Origin: Staphylococcus xylosus
GTDB lineage: Bacteria > Bacillota > Bacilli > Staphylococcales > Staphylococcaceae
DNA: 64,000 nt
Assembly: GCF_002732165.1 (NCBI RefSeq)
Contig: NZ_MRZO01000005.1
Location: forward strand, 124,001 to 188,000
Reading direction: 5' to 3'
The notes below the pieces were generated by a model. It made no database searches. It saw only the letters and a list, made by a program, of their open reading frames with translations, and had not been told where the DNA came from. The stretch's first letter is position 1; the number at the start of each line of letters is the position of its first letter. A program made the position numbers and the translations under genes. This document shows, piece after piece, positions 37,501-46,783 of this stretch.

Positions 37501-37731
37501 GAGGCTGGTGGAACACGTATAAGACCAATTTTAATGACAGCATTAGCTACAATAGGTGCACTCGTGCCAATGCTATTTGGTGAAGGTAGTTCAATCATTA
37601 TTTCTAAAGGCATGGCAGCAACTGTTGTTGGAGGATTGATATCTTCTACACTATTAACACTGATAGTCGTTCCAGTTATTTACGAAATATTATTTACATT
37701 AAAAGATAAAGTAACACGCAAAAAGAAATAG
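34537..37731 (+). CDS. RND-family (AcrB-type) transporter
   Basis: The 1064-aa product has the RND layout: one N-terminal helix (about 14-31), a large outer loop, six helices (about 385-540), a second outer loop and six more helices (from about 890). The proton-relay aspartates D449-D450 sit in VIDDSIVVVENIYRRL. A low-complexity S/Q/G-rich insert (about 248-300) interrupts the first loop. No membrane-fusion adaptor or outer-membrane partner exists, as expected in a Gram-positive. In S. aureus an AcrB-like gene is found at the same place after femX. Substrates may be lipids or drugs; this is inference. Confidence 0.85.
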   Translation: MIKKLLQFSLGNKFAIFLMVLLVILGGLYASTKMKLELLPDVESPMITVQTSMPGATPETVKEDVSDKIDDQVRSMANVKNVTAQSIQNASMVTVEYEESVDLDKAENDLKKEIDKIKFAEGVEEPELSRNSMDAFPIVAYSFTTKDNNLKDTTNKINHQLIPKLQTIDGVQNAQLNGQTSREVSIKFNQDKLESSGLTKDSVEQYLKSATSETPLGLFQFNNTEKSVVIDGEFTSVDALKNLNIPLSAGANSGAQSQSNGESSDAMMQESKGQSESQGSLDAQSQSGDSSTSSQTDGAEIPSVKLKDIADVTAGDERESISKTNGKDAVNVQITKAQDANTVQVAKDTKKEIDKLIKDNPDMVATKVMDTAKPIEDALYTMIEKAILGTIVAIIVILLFLRNIRTTAIAVVSIPMSILIAMIALKLSDVSLNILTLGALTVAIGRVIDDSIVVVENIYRRLSDRNESLTGDRLIVSATSEVFKPIMSSTIVTIIVFLPLAFVTGSVGEMFRPFALAIAFSLLASLLVSITIVPALSATLFKKGVKHHKEESLGFIGEKYKVILKWSLNHKWIVILVSTIILISSIGLGAAKLGTSFISTGEDKFMALTYTPKPGETEKGVLNHAEQVQKYLNKKDKVKTVQYSVGGASPTDPTGSSNSMAIMVEYDSDTPNFEEEPDKVLQHLEKYKHPGDWANQDMGTGGSNNKLEVSVTGPTLEAIKGTVNKVEDEMKGVKGMANVKSDLTQTYDQYNIKVDQNEAAKYGLSAAQLAMILNQNTPEQSVTTVKEKGKSIDVKIKEDKKTDWSKEKLESTELQTPMGQAIELSDIATLEQTKTPNKIETKAGDYTATVSAKVTNDDVGGTSQKVLSKVNNLDTPTNVKINVGGANEDIGNAITQLAFAMLAAIIVVYLVLVLTFKGALAPFTILFSLPYTVIGVVLALVITGETISVPSMIGMLMLIGIVVTNAIVLIDRVINKQKQGLEMKDALLEAGGTRIRPILMTALATIGALVPMLFGEGSSIIISKGMAATVVGGLISSTLLTLIVVPVIYEILFTLKDKVTRKKK
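35298..35397 (+). repeat. direct repeats within the S/Q-rich insert of the RND gene
   Basis: CGCTCAGTCGCAATCT occurs exactly at 35298-35313 and 35382-35397, with further AGTCGCAA copies between. The repeats keep the reading frame (84 bp apart) and encode A-Q-S-Q-S units. Confidence 0.7.
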
Positions 37732-37750
37732 CTTGAATAAATATAGGGAC

Positions 37751-37785
37751 AGTCCGAGGCATAAATATGTGTCTCGGATTTTTAT
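37751..37785 (+). terminator. terminator of the RND gene
   Basis: TCCGAG (37753-37758) and CTCGGA (37773-37778) form the stem base, followed by T residues. Similar to the hairpin at 4436-4471. Confidence 0.75.
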
Positions 37786-37881
37786 AAATATAAGTATATT
37801 TAATAACGATCAGCTAATAGTATAAAATCATCTTAATAGAAGTTGTTTCTGCTCATAATTATTTAATTCATATAAAAAAGA

Positions 37882-37921
37882 CGAGACCACAATCAATACT
37901 GTTGCATTGATTGTGGTCTCG
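37882..37921 (-). terminator. terminator of the leftward membrane-protein gene
   Basis: CGAGACCACAATCAAT pairs perfectly over 16 bp with its inverted copy around an 8-nt loop. On the minus strand a T-run follows. Confidence 0.85.
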
Positions 37922-37948
37922 CGTTTGTATAAGTATTCCAGTATTATA

Positions 37949-38266
37949 TTAATATAATACTAAAGTTAAAATAACGTATATTACAAATATGATAATTGTA
38001 ATAATATTTAAAATTTGAACCGCCTTTTGGTCTTTTTTACCACTTTTGAAACTTGTAATTTCCACGTTACCAACTAAAAGTAAGAGTAAGATAAATACCC
38101 ACCAGTTGATTGCAGGGAAGGAAAGTGTTGTAATTGCTACTACAAATAGTAATAATAGAGCCATAATTATACGTAAAATACGAGTGATGATTGTATTCAT
38201 TTTAAATATGCTTATGTAACTCACAATTAGATAAAGTATTGGTAATAAGATAAGATATAGTTGCAT
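37949..38266 (-). CDS. small membrane protein, unknown function
   Basis: The 105-aa product has three or four hydrophobic helices (about 4-22, 27-48, 54-68 and 83-104) with a short basic loop KSGKKDQKAV. No family is recognised. The AGGATG-rich region upstream gives a ribosome site. It is convergent with the RND gene and may be a conserved staphylococcal membrane protein. Confidence 0.6.
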   Translation of the reverse strand: MQLYLILLPILYLIVSYISIFKMNTIITRILRIIMALLLLFVVAITTLSFPAINWWVFILLLLLVGNVEITSFKSGKKDQKAVQILNIITIIIFVIYVILTLVLY

Positions 38267-38330
38267 AGGTTAACATCCTTTCTATATTCGCTATTAATCT
38301 TAGCATGTAAAAAATAAATTGACTAGGATG

Positions 38331-38507
38331 TTATTTATGATCTTTTCGACTAATTTCTGAACGCACAGATGCAATTTCTTCTTCTATATCTTCAAGTTGT
38401 CTAACCAATGGATCAACATCTTGATTGACGGATTCTCTTTTTTCTAAATCGCCTTGTAATCTGACATAATCATATTTTAGTTCTGCTAATTTATCATTTA
38501 AATTCAT
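38331..38507 (-). CDS. 58-aa coiled-coil protein, unknown function
   Basis: An ATG at 38507 with AAGGAG 9 nt upstream opens a frame to a TAA at 38331. The peptide begins M-N-L-N-D-K-L-A-E-L-K-Y-D-Y and continues with heptad-like leucine and isoleucine spacing, ending R-S-E-I-S-R-K-D-H-K. It is highly charged and likely forms a helix pair. It is upstream of the membrane-protein gene on the same strand (64 bp apart) and may share its transcript. Function unknown. Confidence 0.65.
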   Translation of the reverse strand: MNLNDKLAELKYDYVRLQGDLEKRESVNQDVDPLVRQLEDIEEEIASVRSEISRKDHK

Positions 38508-38657
38508 TGCTAGTCACTCCTTATTATTATAGCATTAGGCTACATGAGATTGACTAGAATTATAACATGAAATCGAAAGCTTCTAAAATAGCTGACATTT
38601 ATGTTAAAGTATGAAAATGGATTGAAAACGAAATAATGTAATGAAAGAAGGATTATT

Positions 38658-39566
38658 GTGACTCAACAATTTATCATAATTATTATACTGATTGCATTGG
38701 GTTATACATTAAAGAGGATTAATTATTTTAAGGCGAACGATAGCCAAGTATTCTCTACCTTAGTATTAAATGTCACATTGCCTTCGCTAGTAATAGTTAA
38801 TTTGAATGGTGCAGAACTTGATTTATCACTTTCAATTTTACCAATAATGATGATTATTTATGGTATTCTTGCCAAAATTATTGTTGTCTGGTTATTTATA
38901 AAATATGATAACCAGATTCGTGGTGCGACTGGTATGATGATGGCTTCATTGAATATAGGCTTGTTTGCGTATCCGCTTGTTGAAGCGATATGGCCACAAA
39001 CGGGAATGATATATTTTGGTATGGCTGATATAGGTGGGGCAATTATCATGTTTGGTGTAACTTATTTTGTCGGCAGCTATTTTAGTAGCGCCGGAGATAG
39101 TTTCGACTTTAAATATTTAGGAAAAAACTTGCTCAAATCAGTGCCACTTATGACTTATATCATAATGTTTATTTTAAATATGCTTGATATTCATTTTCCA
39201 GATCCAGTAATTGATTTTTTCTCTGTGTTATCAGGGGCTAATATGCCATTATCAATGATCTTACTAGGTCTGATGTTAAATTTCAGTATTGATAAGAGAT
39301 TTTTACCTATTGCACTCAAATATTTAGCTATACATTATGGTTTAGGTATAATTGCTGGTTTATTAGTACATTTCTTTTTACCAGTAGACGATGAGATGAT
39401 CAAAACAACTTTACAAGTTGCCTGGTTATTACCTGTTGGTGTAGCTATCATACCTTACTCAATACAATTCAAGTATAAAACTTTACCGTTGGTAGGCATG
39501 GTTACGAATTTAACAATTGTAATTAGTATTGTCATTCTGTATATTTATCAAGCGTTATTTGTATAA
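38658..39566 (+). CDS. AEC-family (auxin efflux carrier/malate permease-like) transporter
   Basis: The 302-aa product has about ten membrane helices with the two-fold repeat of AEC transporters: LGYTLKRINYFKANDSQVFSTLVLNVTLPSLVI starts the first half (residues 13-45 in part) and ANMPLSMILLGLML the second. Bacterial members move malate or other carboxylates. The start is GTG 38658 after AGAAGGA. A near-match to cre (TTGAAAACGAAATAAT, 38622-38637, one mismatch) suggests possible catabolite control. Confidence 0.75.
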   Translation: MTQQFIIIIILIALGYTLKRINYFKANDSQVFSTLVLNVTLPSLVIVNLNGAELDLSLSILPIMMIIYGILAKIIVVWLFIKYDNQIRGATGMMMASLNIGLFAYPLVEAIWPQTGMIYFGMADIGGAIIMFGVTYFVGSYFSSAGDSFDFKYLGKNLLKSVPLMTYIIMFILNMLDIHFPDPVIDFFSVLSGANMPLSMILLGLMLNFSIDKRFLPIALKYLAIHYGLGIIAGLLVHFFLPVDDEMIKTTLQVAWLLPVGVAIIPYSIQFKYKTLPLVGMVTNLTIVISIVILYIYQALFV

Positions 39567-40085
39567 ACGTTTGTAATGAATAATTTAATAACAAAGTATA
39601 GATTAAGGCTGGGGCAAATTGATTGTCTCAGCCTTAATCTATAAATAAGTATTATCTCAGGTGAACATTTTCACCTATAACAATCTAGTCATCTTTGTTG
39701 GAAGGGATGATTAACTATTTTACATAAATTGCTTTTTTATTCCATTTCTTATTTGGCTAATTAATTGAAAAGGGGGAGAGGAAAGGTACAGTTAAGATTA
39801 ATTTAACAATCCATATCTGTATAAAGAAAAAAGTACTCAGGACATTCCACAAATGTCTTAAGCACTTTAATCATGATAGTAAATTTAATGGCCCGCAAGA
39901 ACATATAAGCTTTAGCTCAAATATTCTTGTAGGCATAGTATTGGGACACAAATATATGTCTCAATTAATTTAGATATTACTATCAGGGTATGACAGCAAT
40001 ATCGTTTGTAAAACATTCTCTGCGTAAATGAGCGTAACAAATGATTTATCATTAAACAGGGATAAGTCTAATTAATAAATATAAG
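39567..40085. other. 519-bp gap carrying five stem-loops
   Basis: No ORF is supported. Five inverted repeats are visible: 39599-39641 (19-bp stem, the AEC terminator), 39659-39676 (AGGTGA/TCACCT), 39830-39868 (17-bp imperfect), 39891-39934 (11-bp with two irregular pairs) and 39941-39964 (TTGGGACA/TGTCTCAA). A further small perfect dyad AATGAT-TT-ATCATT lies near 40040-40053. It lies between two convergent genes. Confidence 0.6.
39599..39641. terminator. bidirectional terminator after the AEC gene
   Basis: TAGATTAAGGCTG pairs perfectly with CAGCCTTAATCTA, extended by GGGCAA/TTGTCT with wobble pairs. It belongs to the same GGCTGGG(A/G)CA type as 29910-29940. Confidence 0.75.
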
Positions 40086-40883
40086 TTATCCTTTACCGCC
40101 CATAAACGCTGGATAGTTTGTCATGCCGCCGTCTACATAGATTGTAGTACCGTGAATGTAGTCAGCTAAATCTGAACATAAGAAGCGTGCAACATTTGCA
40201 ACTTGATCAGCTTCACCAATTTCTTTTGCTGGAATCATTTCTAATGTCTCAGCACGTGTTTCTGGGTCAGAGAATTTCTCTCTTGTATGTTCAGTTACGA
40301 TAGCACCAGGTGAGATATTGTTAATGCGGATGCCATGTTGAGCGTACTCCATTGACATTGTTTCCATCATTAATTTTAAGCCACCTTTACTAGCAGCGTA
40401 GTTTACATAGTTTGGCCAAGGGATTCTATCATGTACACTTGATGTATTAAGAATGATACCTTTTTTATCTTCTTTAAGGAATTGATTAACTGCAGCTTTT
40501 GAACCAATGAATGCACCAGTTAAGTTGATATCAATAACTTTTTGCCATTCTTCTAAAGGCATCTCATGAGTTGGAATTGGTTTTTCAAAACCAGCATTAT
40601 TTATAAGAATATCTAATGTTCCAAATGTGTCAACTGCAGCTTTAATTAAATTATTTACGTCTTCTTCTTTTGATACGTCTGCATGCACTTTAATTGCTTG
40701 TCCGCCTGCATCCTCAATTAATTTGATAGATTCAGCTACATCGTCTAATGAACTTTCTGAAAGATAGTTAATAACAACTTTAGCTTTTTCTTTACCAAAT
40801 TGTTCAACCATTGCTTTACCAATGCCGCTACTACCACCTGTGATAACTACTACTTTACCTTCTAAATCTGTGAACATATTCAA
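40086..40883 (-). CDS. gdh: glucose 1-dehydrogenase (short-chain dehydrogenase)
   Basis: The 265-aa SDR enzyme has the cofactor loop TGGSSGIGKAM (about 15-25), NNAG, and the catalytic serine, tyrosine and lysine in NTSSVHDRIPWPNYVNYAASKGG (roughly 145-167). It oxidises glucose to gluconolactone with NAD(P). It lies 53 bp after glcU in the same operon, the arrangement described in S. xylosus. AGGAGG precedes the ATG. The C-terminal GG-rich end is typical for Bacillales glucose dehydrogenases. Confidence 0.9.
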   Translation of the reverse strand: MNMFTDLEGKVVVITGGSSGIGKAMVEQFGKEKAKVVINYLSESSLDDVAESIKLIEDAGGQAIKVHADVSKEEDVNNLIKAAVDTFGTLDILINNAGFEKPIPTHEMPLEEWQKVIDINLTGAFIGSKAAVNQFLKEDKKGIILNTSSVHDRIPWPNYVNYAASKGGLKLMMETMSMEYAQHGIRINNISPGAIVTEHTREKFSDPETRAETLEMIPAKEIGEADQVANVARFLCSDLADYIHGTTIYVDGGMTNYPAFMGGKG

Positions 40884-40936
40884 ACTCCTCCTTAATTAGT
40901 AACAATTTAAAGCATGGTCATATCTCTTAATTATAA

Positions 40937-41806
40937 TTATGCTTTAATATTTCCGAGTACAAAGGCTGCAATAACGATAAGTACGATACCAGCCCAAATA
41001 CCAATCATCTGACGTTTGTCTTTTTTCTCGCCTAATAGGAAAATACCGCCGAGTGTAGATACAATAACTAATAGTTGTGAAAATGAGAAACTAGTCGCTA
41101 CACCAACTTTTGGTTGTGAGTAGAACATAAATAAGTTACCGATACCCCAAACAACACCTGGTATTAAATTCCATAGTGTACTTTTAACTGATGTTTCATG
41201 TTTAGCTGATAGTATTAAACCACCAATAGCCATACCTATAGATTGGAAGAATAAAGCATTCATTCCATCTACGCCGAATATTTGTGCTACTACTACGTAG
41301 ACAACATAACCTACAGTAGATATTAAAAGGATAGGCATCGCTTTACCAAAGTTTTTAGTACTTTCTGATGCTTCATTTTTACCTTTAATAGATGTTAACG
41401 CAATACCAATAACAAGTAATACCATAGCGACAAGACCTAATGTAACTTGCACGCCTGTGCTCCATTCACCTAAGAAAATGGCACTAAATAACGTTGTACC
41501 AACTAACTGTAATCCTGTTGAAATAGGCATTGTTTTTGAAACACCTATAAGACTTACAGATTTTAATTGATATCCTTGGCCTAATGCCCAGAATGCACCA
41601 GAAATTAAACCGACAATAATGATAGTAAGATCATCAAATTTAGCATTACCTGTAAGTAATAAGATAATACCGATGATTAATGCACCAAAAGTTGTCCCTC
41701 TAATCTGATTATAAGGACCTCCACCTACAAGAACATTAATTAAAACTACACTACCCCAGAATAACGCAGGTAATAAAGCAATTAATAAATCCATACTTTT
41801 ACTCAC
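40937..41806 (-). CDS. glcU: glucose uptake protein GlcU
   Basis: The 289-aa membrane protein has ten helices of the drug/metabolite-transporter fold and begins [28 protein letters not shown], typical of GlcU/RbsU proteins (shown only in part as the first 30 residues). It provides PTS-independent glucose entry, feeding Gdh encoded next to it. It is the first gene of the leftward glcU-gdh operon. An AACAATTGTT palindrome lies in its promoter region near 41848-41857. Confidence 0.88.
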   Translation of the reverse strand: MSKSMDLLIALLPALFWGSVVLINVLVGGGPYNQIRGTTFGALIIGIILLLTGNAKFDDLTIIIVGLISGAFWALGQGYQLKSVSLIGVSKTMPISTGLQLVGTTLFSAIFLGEWSTGVQVTLGLVAMVLLVIGIALTSIKGKNEASESTKNFGKAMPILLISTVGYVVYVVVAQIFGVDGMNALFFQSIGMAIGGLILSAKHETSVKSTLWNLIPGVVWGIGNLFMFYSQPKVGVATSFSFSQLLVIVSTLGGIFLLGEKKDKRQMIGIWAGIVLIVIAAFVLGNIKA

Positions 41807-41940
41807 TCACTCTCTATTTGTTTTTCTCCCCTTAAAACAATCACCAACAATTGTTTACAAACATTCATTCTAAAGCAAACTATTATTTTAGTAAAAGTAT
41901 TAGTTTATAATTTGCAATATTTTTTTATAATTAAAATGTA

Positions 41941-41976
41941 AAAAGAGAGTAATAGTGGTTTATTACCCTCTTTTTT
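41941..41976 (-). terminator. terminator of the leftward GNAT-like gene
   Basis: GAGAGTAATA pairs with TATTACCCTC with one mismatch; the minus-strand side ends in a T-run. Confidence 0.75.
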
Positions 41977-42016
41977 CGAAATCAAAATGTCTTAATATAA
42001 TTTTAAGTAATATATT

Positions 42017-42886
42017 TTAGAGATGAGCAGCAACGTATTTGAATTTCTTATATTCATAATTAATATAAAAACCTAATTCATTAAATCGTTCTACTAGTGT
42101 GTGGTTTTTATTTCTGATTTTGAAATATGTTTTATTTATATCGTAATTAGAAAATGCAAAGTTTAATGCGTGTGATAATAAATCAAATGCGATTCCCATA
42201 AATCTATAGTCTGTATGAGAAGAAAAATACTTAATTTCAGCATTTTTAGTATTTTCATATATTTGTAAGTATAAGTAGCCTTTTAGAAGACCTTCAGACA
42301 TAAAAACAAAAAGTTTATGTTGCTCATCCAATGAATTAACAATTTCGTCAGCGGTCATTACATCGTGTTTAAATGTGTGCTCATGTAACTTTTTGAAGGT
42401 ACGATAATAAGCTGGATGATAGTCTGTTATGTTTTGGATATTATCGACAGTACCAATGTCCTGTGTTGATATTAAATGATAGTCTGTGAAACTATATGAT
42501 GATTGGATTGATTTCATAAAAGATGAATAATTTTGTTCGTTTTCTTCAAAGGAAAAATTAAAGGTCGCTGTGTCAGGTTTGCTTTGCGCCATAGCTTCAA
42601 ATAAAACTTTAAATGACTCAGTAGTTAATTTTTTATCTTTATCAATGAAAGGTCCAATAACTTTATACTTATTATCTTCATATTTAAATGCGAAGATAAG
42701 CATGACGATTTCATTTTCTTCATTGATTTGAGCAAATACACCAGGATCGTCTATAGCTTGTTTTATGGTAGCTTCAACATTTTCGTGTGCTTGTGGTAAT
42801 TTATATAGATAAGATGCGATATGGTAATCAGCGTTATTAATAAACTTTACAATTTGATCATAATTATTTAACTGAATAATTTTCAT
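42017..42886 (-). CDS. GNAT-like acetyltransferase-fold protein
   Basis: The 289-aa product resembles tandem GNAT proteins. The C-terminal half holds IKYFSSHTDYRFMGIAFDLLSHAL, where the R-x-x-G-I-A pattern matches the acetyl-CoA loop, and FERFNELGF-like ending (VERFNELGFYINY). The N-terminal half is divergent. The substrate is unknown. It is divergent from topB with 123 bp between and ends at its own terminator. Confidence 0.6.
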   Translation of the reverse strand: MKIIQLNNYDQIVKFINNADYHIASYLYKLPQAHENVEATIKQAIDDPGVFAQINEENEIVMLIFAFKYEDNKYKVIGPFIDKDKKLTTESFKVLFEAMAQSKPDTATFNFSFEENEQNYSSFMKSIQSSYSFTDYHLISTQDIGTVDNIQNITDYHPAYYRTFKKLHEHTFKHDVMTADEIVNSLDEQHKLFVFMSEGLLKGYLYLQIYENTKNAEIKYFSSHTDYRFMGIAFDLLSHALNFAFSNYDINKTYFKIRNKNHTLVERFNELGFYINYEYKKFKYVAAHL

Positions 42887-43009
42887 AACAATACCTCCAT
42901 AGAATGATCGCTTAAGTTAATTATAAGAACTTTTTTGAATAAATGGAAGTTTTGATGTGCTACAGACATGTTACAATGTATATTATATTGAATTTGAAAG
43001 GGCGAAATT

Positions 43010-45148
43010 ATGAAATCATTAATTATAGCTGAGAAACCTTCAGTAGGTAGAGACATTGCAAATACGCTTAATATCAACGAAAAACGTAATGGCTACTTTG
43101 AAAATAATCAATATATTGTCACATGGGCATTAGGTCACCTTGTAACTAATGCAACACCAGAACAATATGATAAGAATTATAAAGAATGGAGACTTAATGA
43201 TTTACCAATCATACCAAATAAAATGAAGACAGTTGTGATTAGTAAGACTAGAAAACAATTCTCGACTGTTCAGTCATTGATTAATAATAAAAATGTGAAG
43301 GATATTATTATTGCAACCGATGCTGGAAGAGAGGGCGAACTAGTAGCGCGTTTGATTTTAGATAAATCTCACAATAAAAAGCCGATAAAGCGTTTATGGA
43401 TTAGTTCAGTAACTCAAAAAGCAATTAGAGACGGTTTTAGCAAACTTCAAGATGGACGGAAGTTCAATAATTTATACTATGCTGCGTTAGCGAGAAGTGA
43501 AGCAGATTGGATTGTAGGTATTAATGCTACTAGAGCATTAACTACTAAGTATGATGCGCAATTGTCACTAGGACGAGTTCAAACACCAACAATACAGTTA
43601 GTCCAAATGAGACAGAATGAGATTAAACAGTTTGAACCGAAGACATACTATACAATGTCAATTGATGCAGGAGGATTAACTTTTCAATGTACTAAGCCAC
43701 AGTCTCATGAAGATAAATCAGTTTTTGAAAGCATAGAAGATAAAATTAAAGACTGTACAGCTCAAATAGAAACAATAAATAAATCACATAAAAAAGCTTA
43801 CCCTCAACAATTATATAGTCTGACTGATCTTCAGCAAGATGCATATAAACGTTTCCACTTAGGACCTAAAGAGACATTGAATACGCTACAAACATTATAT
43901 GAACGTCATAAATTGGTTACGTACCCGCGTACTGATTCTAATTATCTAACCGATGATATGGTAGATACTTTGAAAGATAGACTGCAAGCAATTATGGCAA
44001 CTTCATTAAAAGATCTTGCCAAGAGGCAAATGTCGCAAACTTTCTCAGCTAAGCAAAAGTTTGTGAATAATAGCAAGGTTTCAGATCATCACGCGATCAT
44101 TCCTACTGAAGTACGACCAGACATGAGTCAATTAAGTCAGAGAGAATCGAAAATATATATGATGATTGCACAAAGGTATCTAGAAAATCTTATGTCTCCA
44201 CACGAATACGAGGCTGTTTCAATAGAATTGTATATTAATGGCTATGCATTTACTTTTAAAGACAAAGTAACTACTAAATTAGGTTTTAAAGAAATATTTG
44301 AAGACAAAGACAAAGTAAATGATCAAATGGAGCAATTGCAAAAAGGTGCAAAACTAAACATTAGTAAAGTACAAATCAATCAACATGAGACGACACCACC
44401 ACCATACTTTAATGAAGGTACATTGCTTAAAGCGATGGAAAGTCCTCAAAAATTCTTTAATTTAACAGATAAAAAACATAATCAGACATTAAAAGAAACA
44501 GGTGGTATTGGTACAGTTGCTACAAGAGCGGATATCATAGATAAACTCTTTAATATGAACGCGATTGAATCTAGAGATGGTAAAATAAAAATCACATCAA
44601 AAGGAAAGCAAATATTAGAATTAGCACCACAGAAACTAACTTCGCCATTGTTAACTGCAGAATGGGAAGAAAAGTTAACGCTTATAGAACAAGGTAAATA
44701 TGATGCAAGTAAATTTATAACTGAAATGAAGTCATTTACGAAAGATGTTGTATCTGAAATTAAAGAGAGTGACCAGAATTATAAACATGATAATTTAACA
44801 ACAACAGAATGTCCAACATGTGGCAAGTTTATGATTAAAGTGAAAACAAAAAATGGTCAAATGTTAGTCTGTCAAGATCCGCAATGTAAGACAAAGAAAA
44901 ATGTACAAAGAAAAACAAATGCCCGTTGTCCAAATTGTCACAAGAAAATGACGCTATTTGGGAGAGGTAAAGATGCCGTATATCGTTGTGTATGTGGCCA
45001 TACAGAAACACAAGCCCAAATGGATAAGCGACATAAAAATAAAAAGTCAGACAAAGTGAATAAAAAAGATTTGAAAAAATACATGGGTAATAATGAAGGA
45101 TTAGAAAATAACCCATTCCAAGACGCATTAAAGGGACTAAAGTTCTAG
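43010..45148 (+). CDS. topB: DNA topoisomerase III
   Basis: The 712-aa type IA topoisomerase starts [15 protein letters not shown] (TOPRIM), has the acidic TDAGREGEL triad region, and the catalytic tyrosine Y305 in [12 protein letters not shown]. The C-terminal part has zinc-finger-like cysteine motifs ([21 protein letters not shown]). It decatenates DNA by single-strand passage. GAAAGGG precedes the ATG. Confidence 0.93.
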   Translation: MKSLIIAEKPSVGRDIANTLNINEKRNGYFENNQYIVTWALGHLVTNATPEQYDKNYKEWRLNDLPIIPNKMKTVVISKTRKQFSTVQSLINNKNVKDIIIATDAGREGELVARLILDKSHNKKPIKRLWISSVTQKAIRDGFSKLQDGRKFNNLYYAALARSEADWIVGINATRALTTKYDAQLSLGRVQTPTIQLVQMRQNEIKQFEPKTYYTMSIDAGGLTFQCTKPQSHEDKSVFESIEDKIKDCTAQIETINKSHKKAYPQQLYSLTDLQQDAYKRFHLGPKETLNTLQTLYERHKLVTYPRTDSNYLTDDMVDTLKDRLQAIMATSLKDLAKRQMSQTFSAKQKFVNNSKVSDHHAIIPTEVRPDMSQLSQRESKIYMMIAQRYLENLMSPHEYEAVSIELYINGYAFTFKDKVTTKLGFKEIFEDKDKVNDQMEQLQKGAKLNISKVQINQHETTPPPYFNEGTLLKAMESPQKFFNLTDKKHNQTLKETGGIGTVATRADIIDKLFNMNAIESRDGKIKITSKGKQILELAPQKLTSPLLTAEWEEKLTLIEQGKYDASKFITEMKSFTKDVVSEIKESDQNYKHDNLTTTECPTCGKFMIKVKTKNGQMLVCQDPQCKTKKNVQRKTNARCPNCHKKMTLFGRGKDAVYRCVCGHTETQAQMDKRHKNKKSDKVNKKDLKKYMGNNEGLENNPFQDALKGLKF

Positions 45149-45197
45149 ATTAATCGAACAAATAGTATAAAAAATAAAGTAAGGTTCGTGTTTGCTA

Positions 45198-45226
45198 TTG
45201 TAAAAAAGTTCGTTTGGTATTAGAAT
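45198..45226 (+). promoter_or_regulatory. promoter of the purine permease gene
   Basis: TTGTAA (45198-45203), 17 nt, TAGAAT (45221-45226). No purine riboswitch fits in the 110-bp gap. Confidence 0.55.
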
Positions 45227-45258
45227 ATGTAGGTATTTTAAAAAAAGGAGAACTAACC

Positions 45259-46593
45259 GTGAAAAAGTATTTCAAGTTTGATAAACACGAAACAAACTAT
45301 AAGAGAGAGATACTTGGTGGGCTTACAACTTTCTTGTCGATGGCATATATATTAGCTGTTAACCCTCAAGTACTAAGTTTAGCAGGCGTTGATGGCGTGT
45401 CTGAGAATATGAAAATGGATCAAGGTGCAATCTTTGTAGCTACAGCTCTGGCGGCATTTGTAGGTTCATTATTCATGGGCTTAATAGCAAGGTATCCAAT
45501 TGGACTAGCGCCAGGTATGGGCTTAAATGCATTCTTTGCATTTACAGTTGTACTAACTATGGGTATACCATGGCAAATTGGTTTGACAGGCGTTCTATTT
45601 TCTGGAATAGTCTTTGCATTTCTAACAATGACCGGGCTCAGGGAAATAATTATAAATGCTATTCCTTATCAGATGAAAATGGCTGTATCTGCAGGGATCG
45701 GTCTTTTCATAACTTTTGTAGGTTTGCAGAGTTCTGGAATAATTGTAAATAACGATTCAACATTAGTAACGTTAGGACATATTACTGATGGACCAGTCTT
45801 ATTAACGATATTTGGTATTATAGCTACTGTTATATTGTATGCTTTAAGAGTACCTGGAGCGATATTTATTGGTATGGCACTAACAGCTATTGTAGGTATG
45901 ATTACAGGCCTTATACATACGCCAAGTGCTATTGTAGGGCATGTACCAAGCATAGAGCCGACTTTTGGTGCAGCATTTGAAGCATTTAAAGATCCAAGTC
46001 AATTACTTACAGTGCAATTCTTAATTGTAATATTAACGTTCCTGTTTATTGATTTCTTTGATACTGCAGGTACACTTGTCGCTGTCGCTACACAAGCAGG
46101 CATAATGAAAGATAATAAGCTTCCAAGAGCAGGACGTGCACTGTTCTCAGATTCACTAGCAACAATTGTTGGTGCAATATTCGGTACAACGACAACAACA
46201 TCTTATATTGAATCAAGTTCAGGAGTTGCAGTTGGAGCTAGAACAGGTTTTGCAAGTGTCATAACCGGGTTCTGTTTCTTACTAGCGATATTCTTTAGTC
46301 CTTTAATGGAAGTAGTAACAAGTGCTGTTACCACGCCAGCATTAGTTGTAGTTGGTGTATTAATGGCAGCAAACTTTGCAGAAATAGATTGGAAGAAATT
46401 TGAAGTAGCAGTACCTGCTTTTGTAACAATTATAATGATGCCTTTATCATATTCAATTGCTACTGGTATTGCATGTGGATTTATTTTCTATCCAATTACG
46501 ATGCTTATTTCAAAACGTCATAAAGAAGTGCATCCAATCATGTATGCACTAATGATATTATTCATCCTGTATTTCATATTTGTTCACGGGTAA
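45259..46593 (+). CDS. NCS2-family hypoxanthine/guanine permease (PbuG-like)
   Basis: The 444-aa product has 12-14 membrane segments and the PbuG/AzgA signature: ILGGLTTFLSMAYILAVNP near the start, GLAPGMGLNAFFAFTVV, and DFFDTAGTLVAVATQAG. This group imports hypoxanthine, guanine or adenine with protons. The start is GTG 45259 after AAAGGAG; the TTG at 45214 upstream is within the promoter region. A strong terminator follows. Confidence 0.85.
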   Translation: MKKYFKFDKHETNYKREILGGLTTFLSMAYILAVNPQVLSLAGVDGVSENMKMDQGAIFVATALAAFVGSLFMGLIARYPIGLAPGMGLNAFFAFTVVLTMGIPWQIGLTGVLFSGIVFAFLTMTGLREIIINAIPYQMKMAVSAGIGLFITFVGLQSSGIIVNNDSTLVTLGHITDGPVLLTIFGIIATVILYALRVPGAIFIGMALTAIVGMITGLIHTPSAIVGHVPSIEPTFGAAFEAFKDPSQLLTVQFLIVILTFLFIDFFDTAGTLVAVATQAGIMKDNKLPRAGRALFSDSLATIVGAIFGTTTTTSYIESSSGVAVGARTGFASVITGFCFLLAIFFSPLMEVVTSAVTTPALVVVGVLMAANFAEIDWKKFEVAVPAFVTIIMMPLSYSIATGIACGFIFYPITMLISKRHKEVHPIMYALMILFILYFIFVHG

Positions 46594-46606
46594 TAAAAAT
46601 ATAAAG

Positions 46607-46654
46607 AAGCGCACATTGTCTTTGTCGTCTGACTTAGTTCAATGTGCGCTTTTA
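46607..46654 (+). terminator. terminator of the purine permease gene
   Basis: AAGCGCACATTG pairs perfectly with CAATGTGCGCTT, followed by T residues. Confidence 0.88.
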
Positions 46655-46783
46655 AATTACATATAGTAAAAAATAAAGGTAATATTAGAAATTAATTTGT
46701 AGTAGTTAACAAGTAGCGAAATTAGGTTTCTTCATTATATAGAATAAAAAACTATCTATATTAATACTTGCTATTTATAATGA

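Noticed and set aside
45149..45258. Purine riboswitch before the purine permease gene
   Set aside because: The gap is only 110 bp with a promoter inside; no room or conserved purine aptamer stems were seen.
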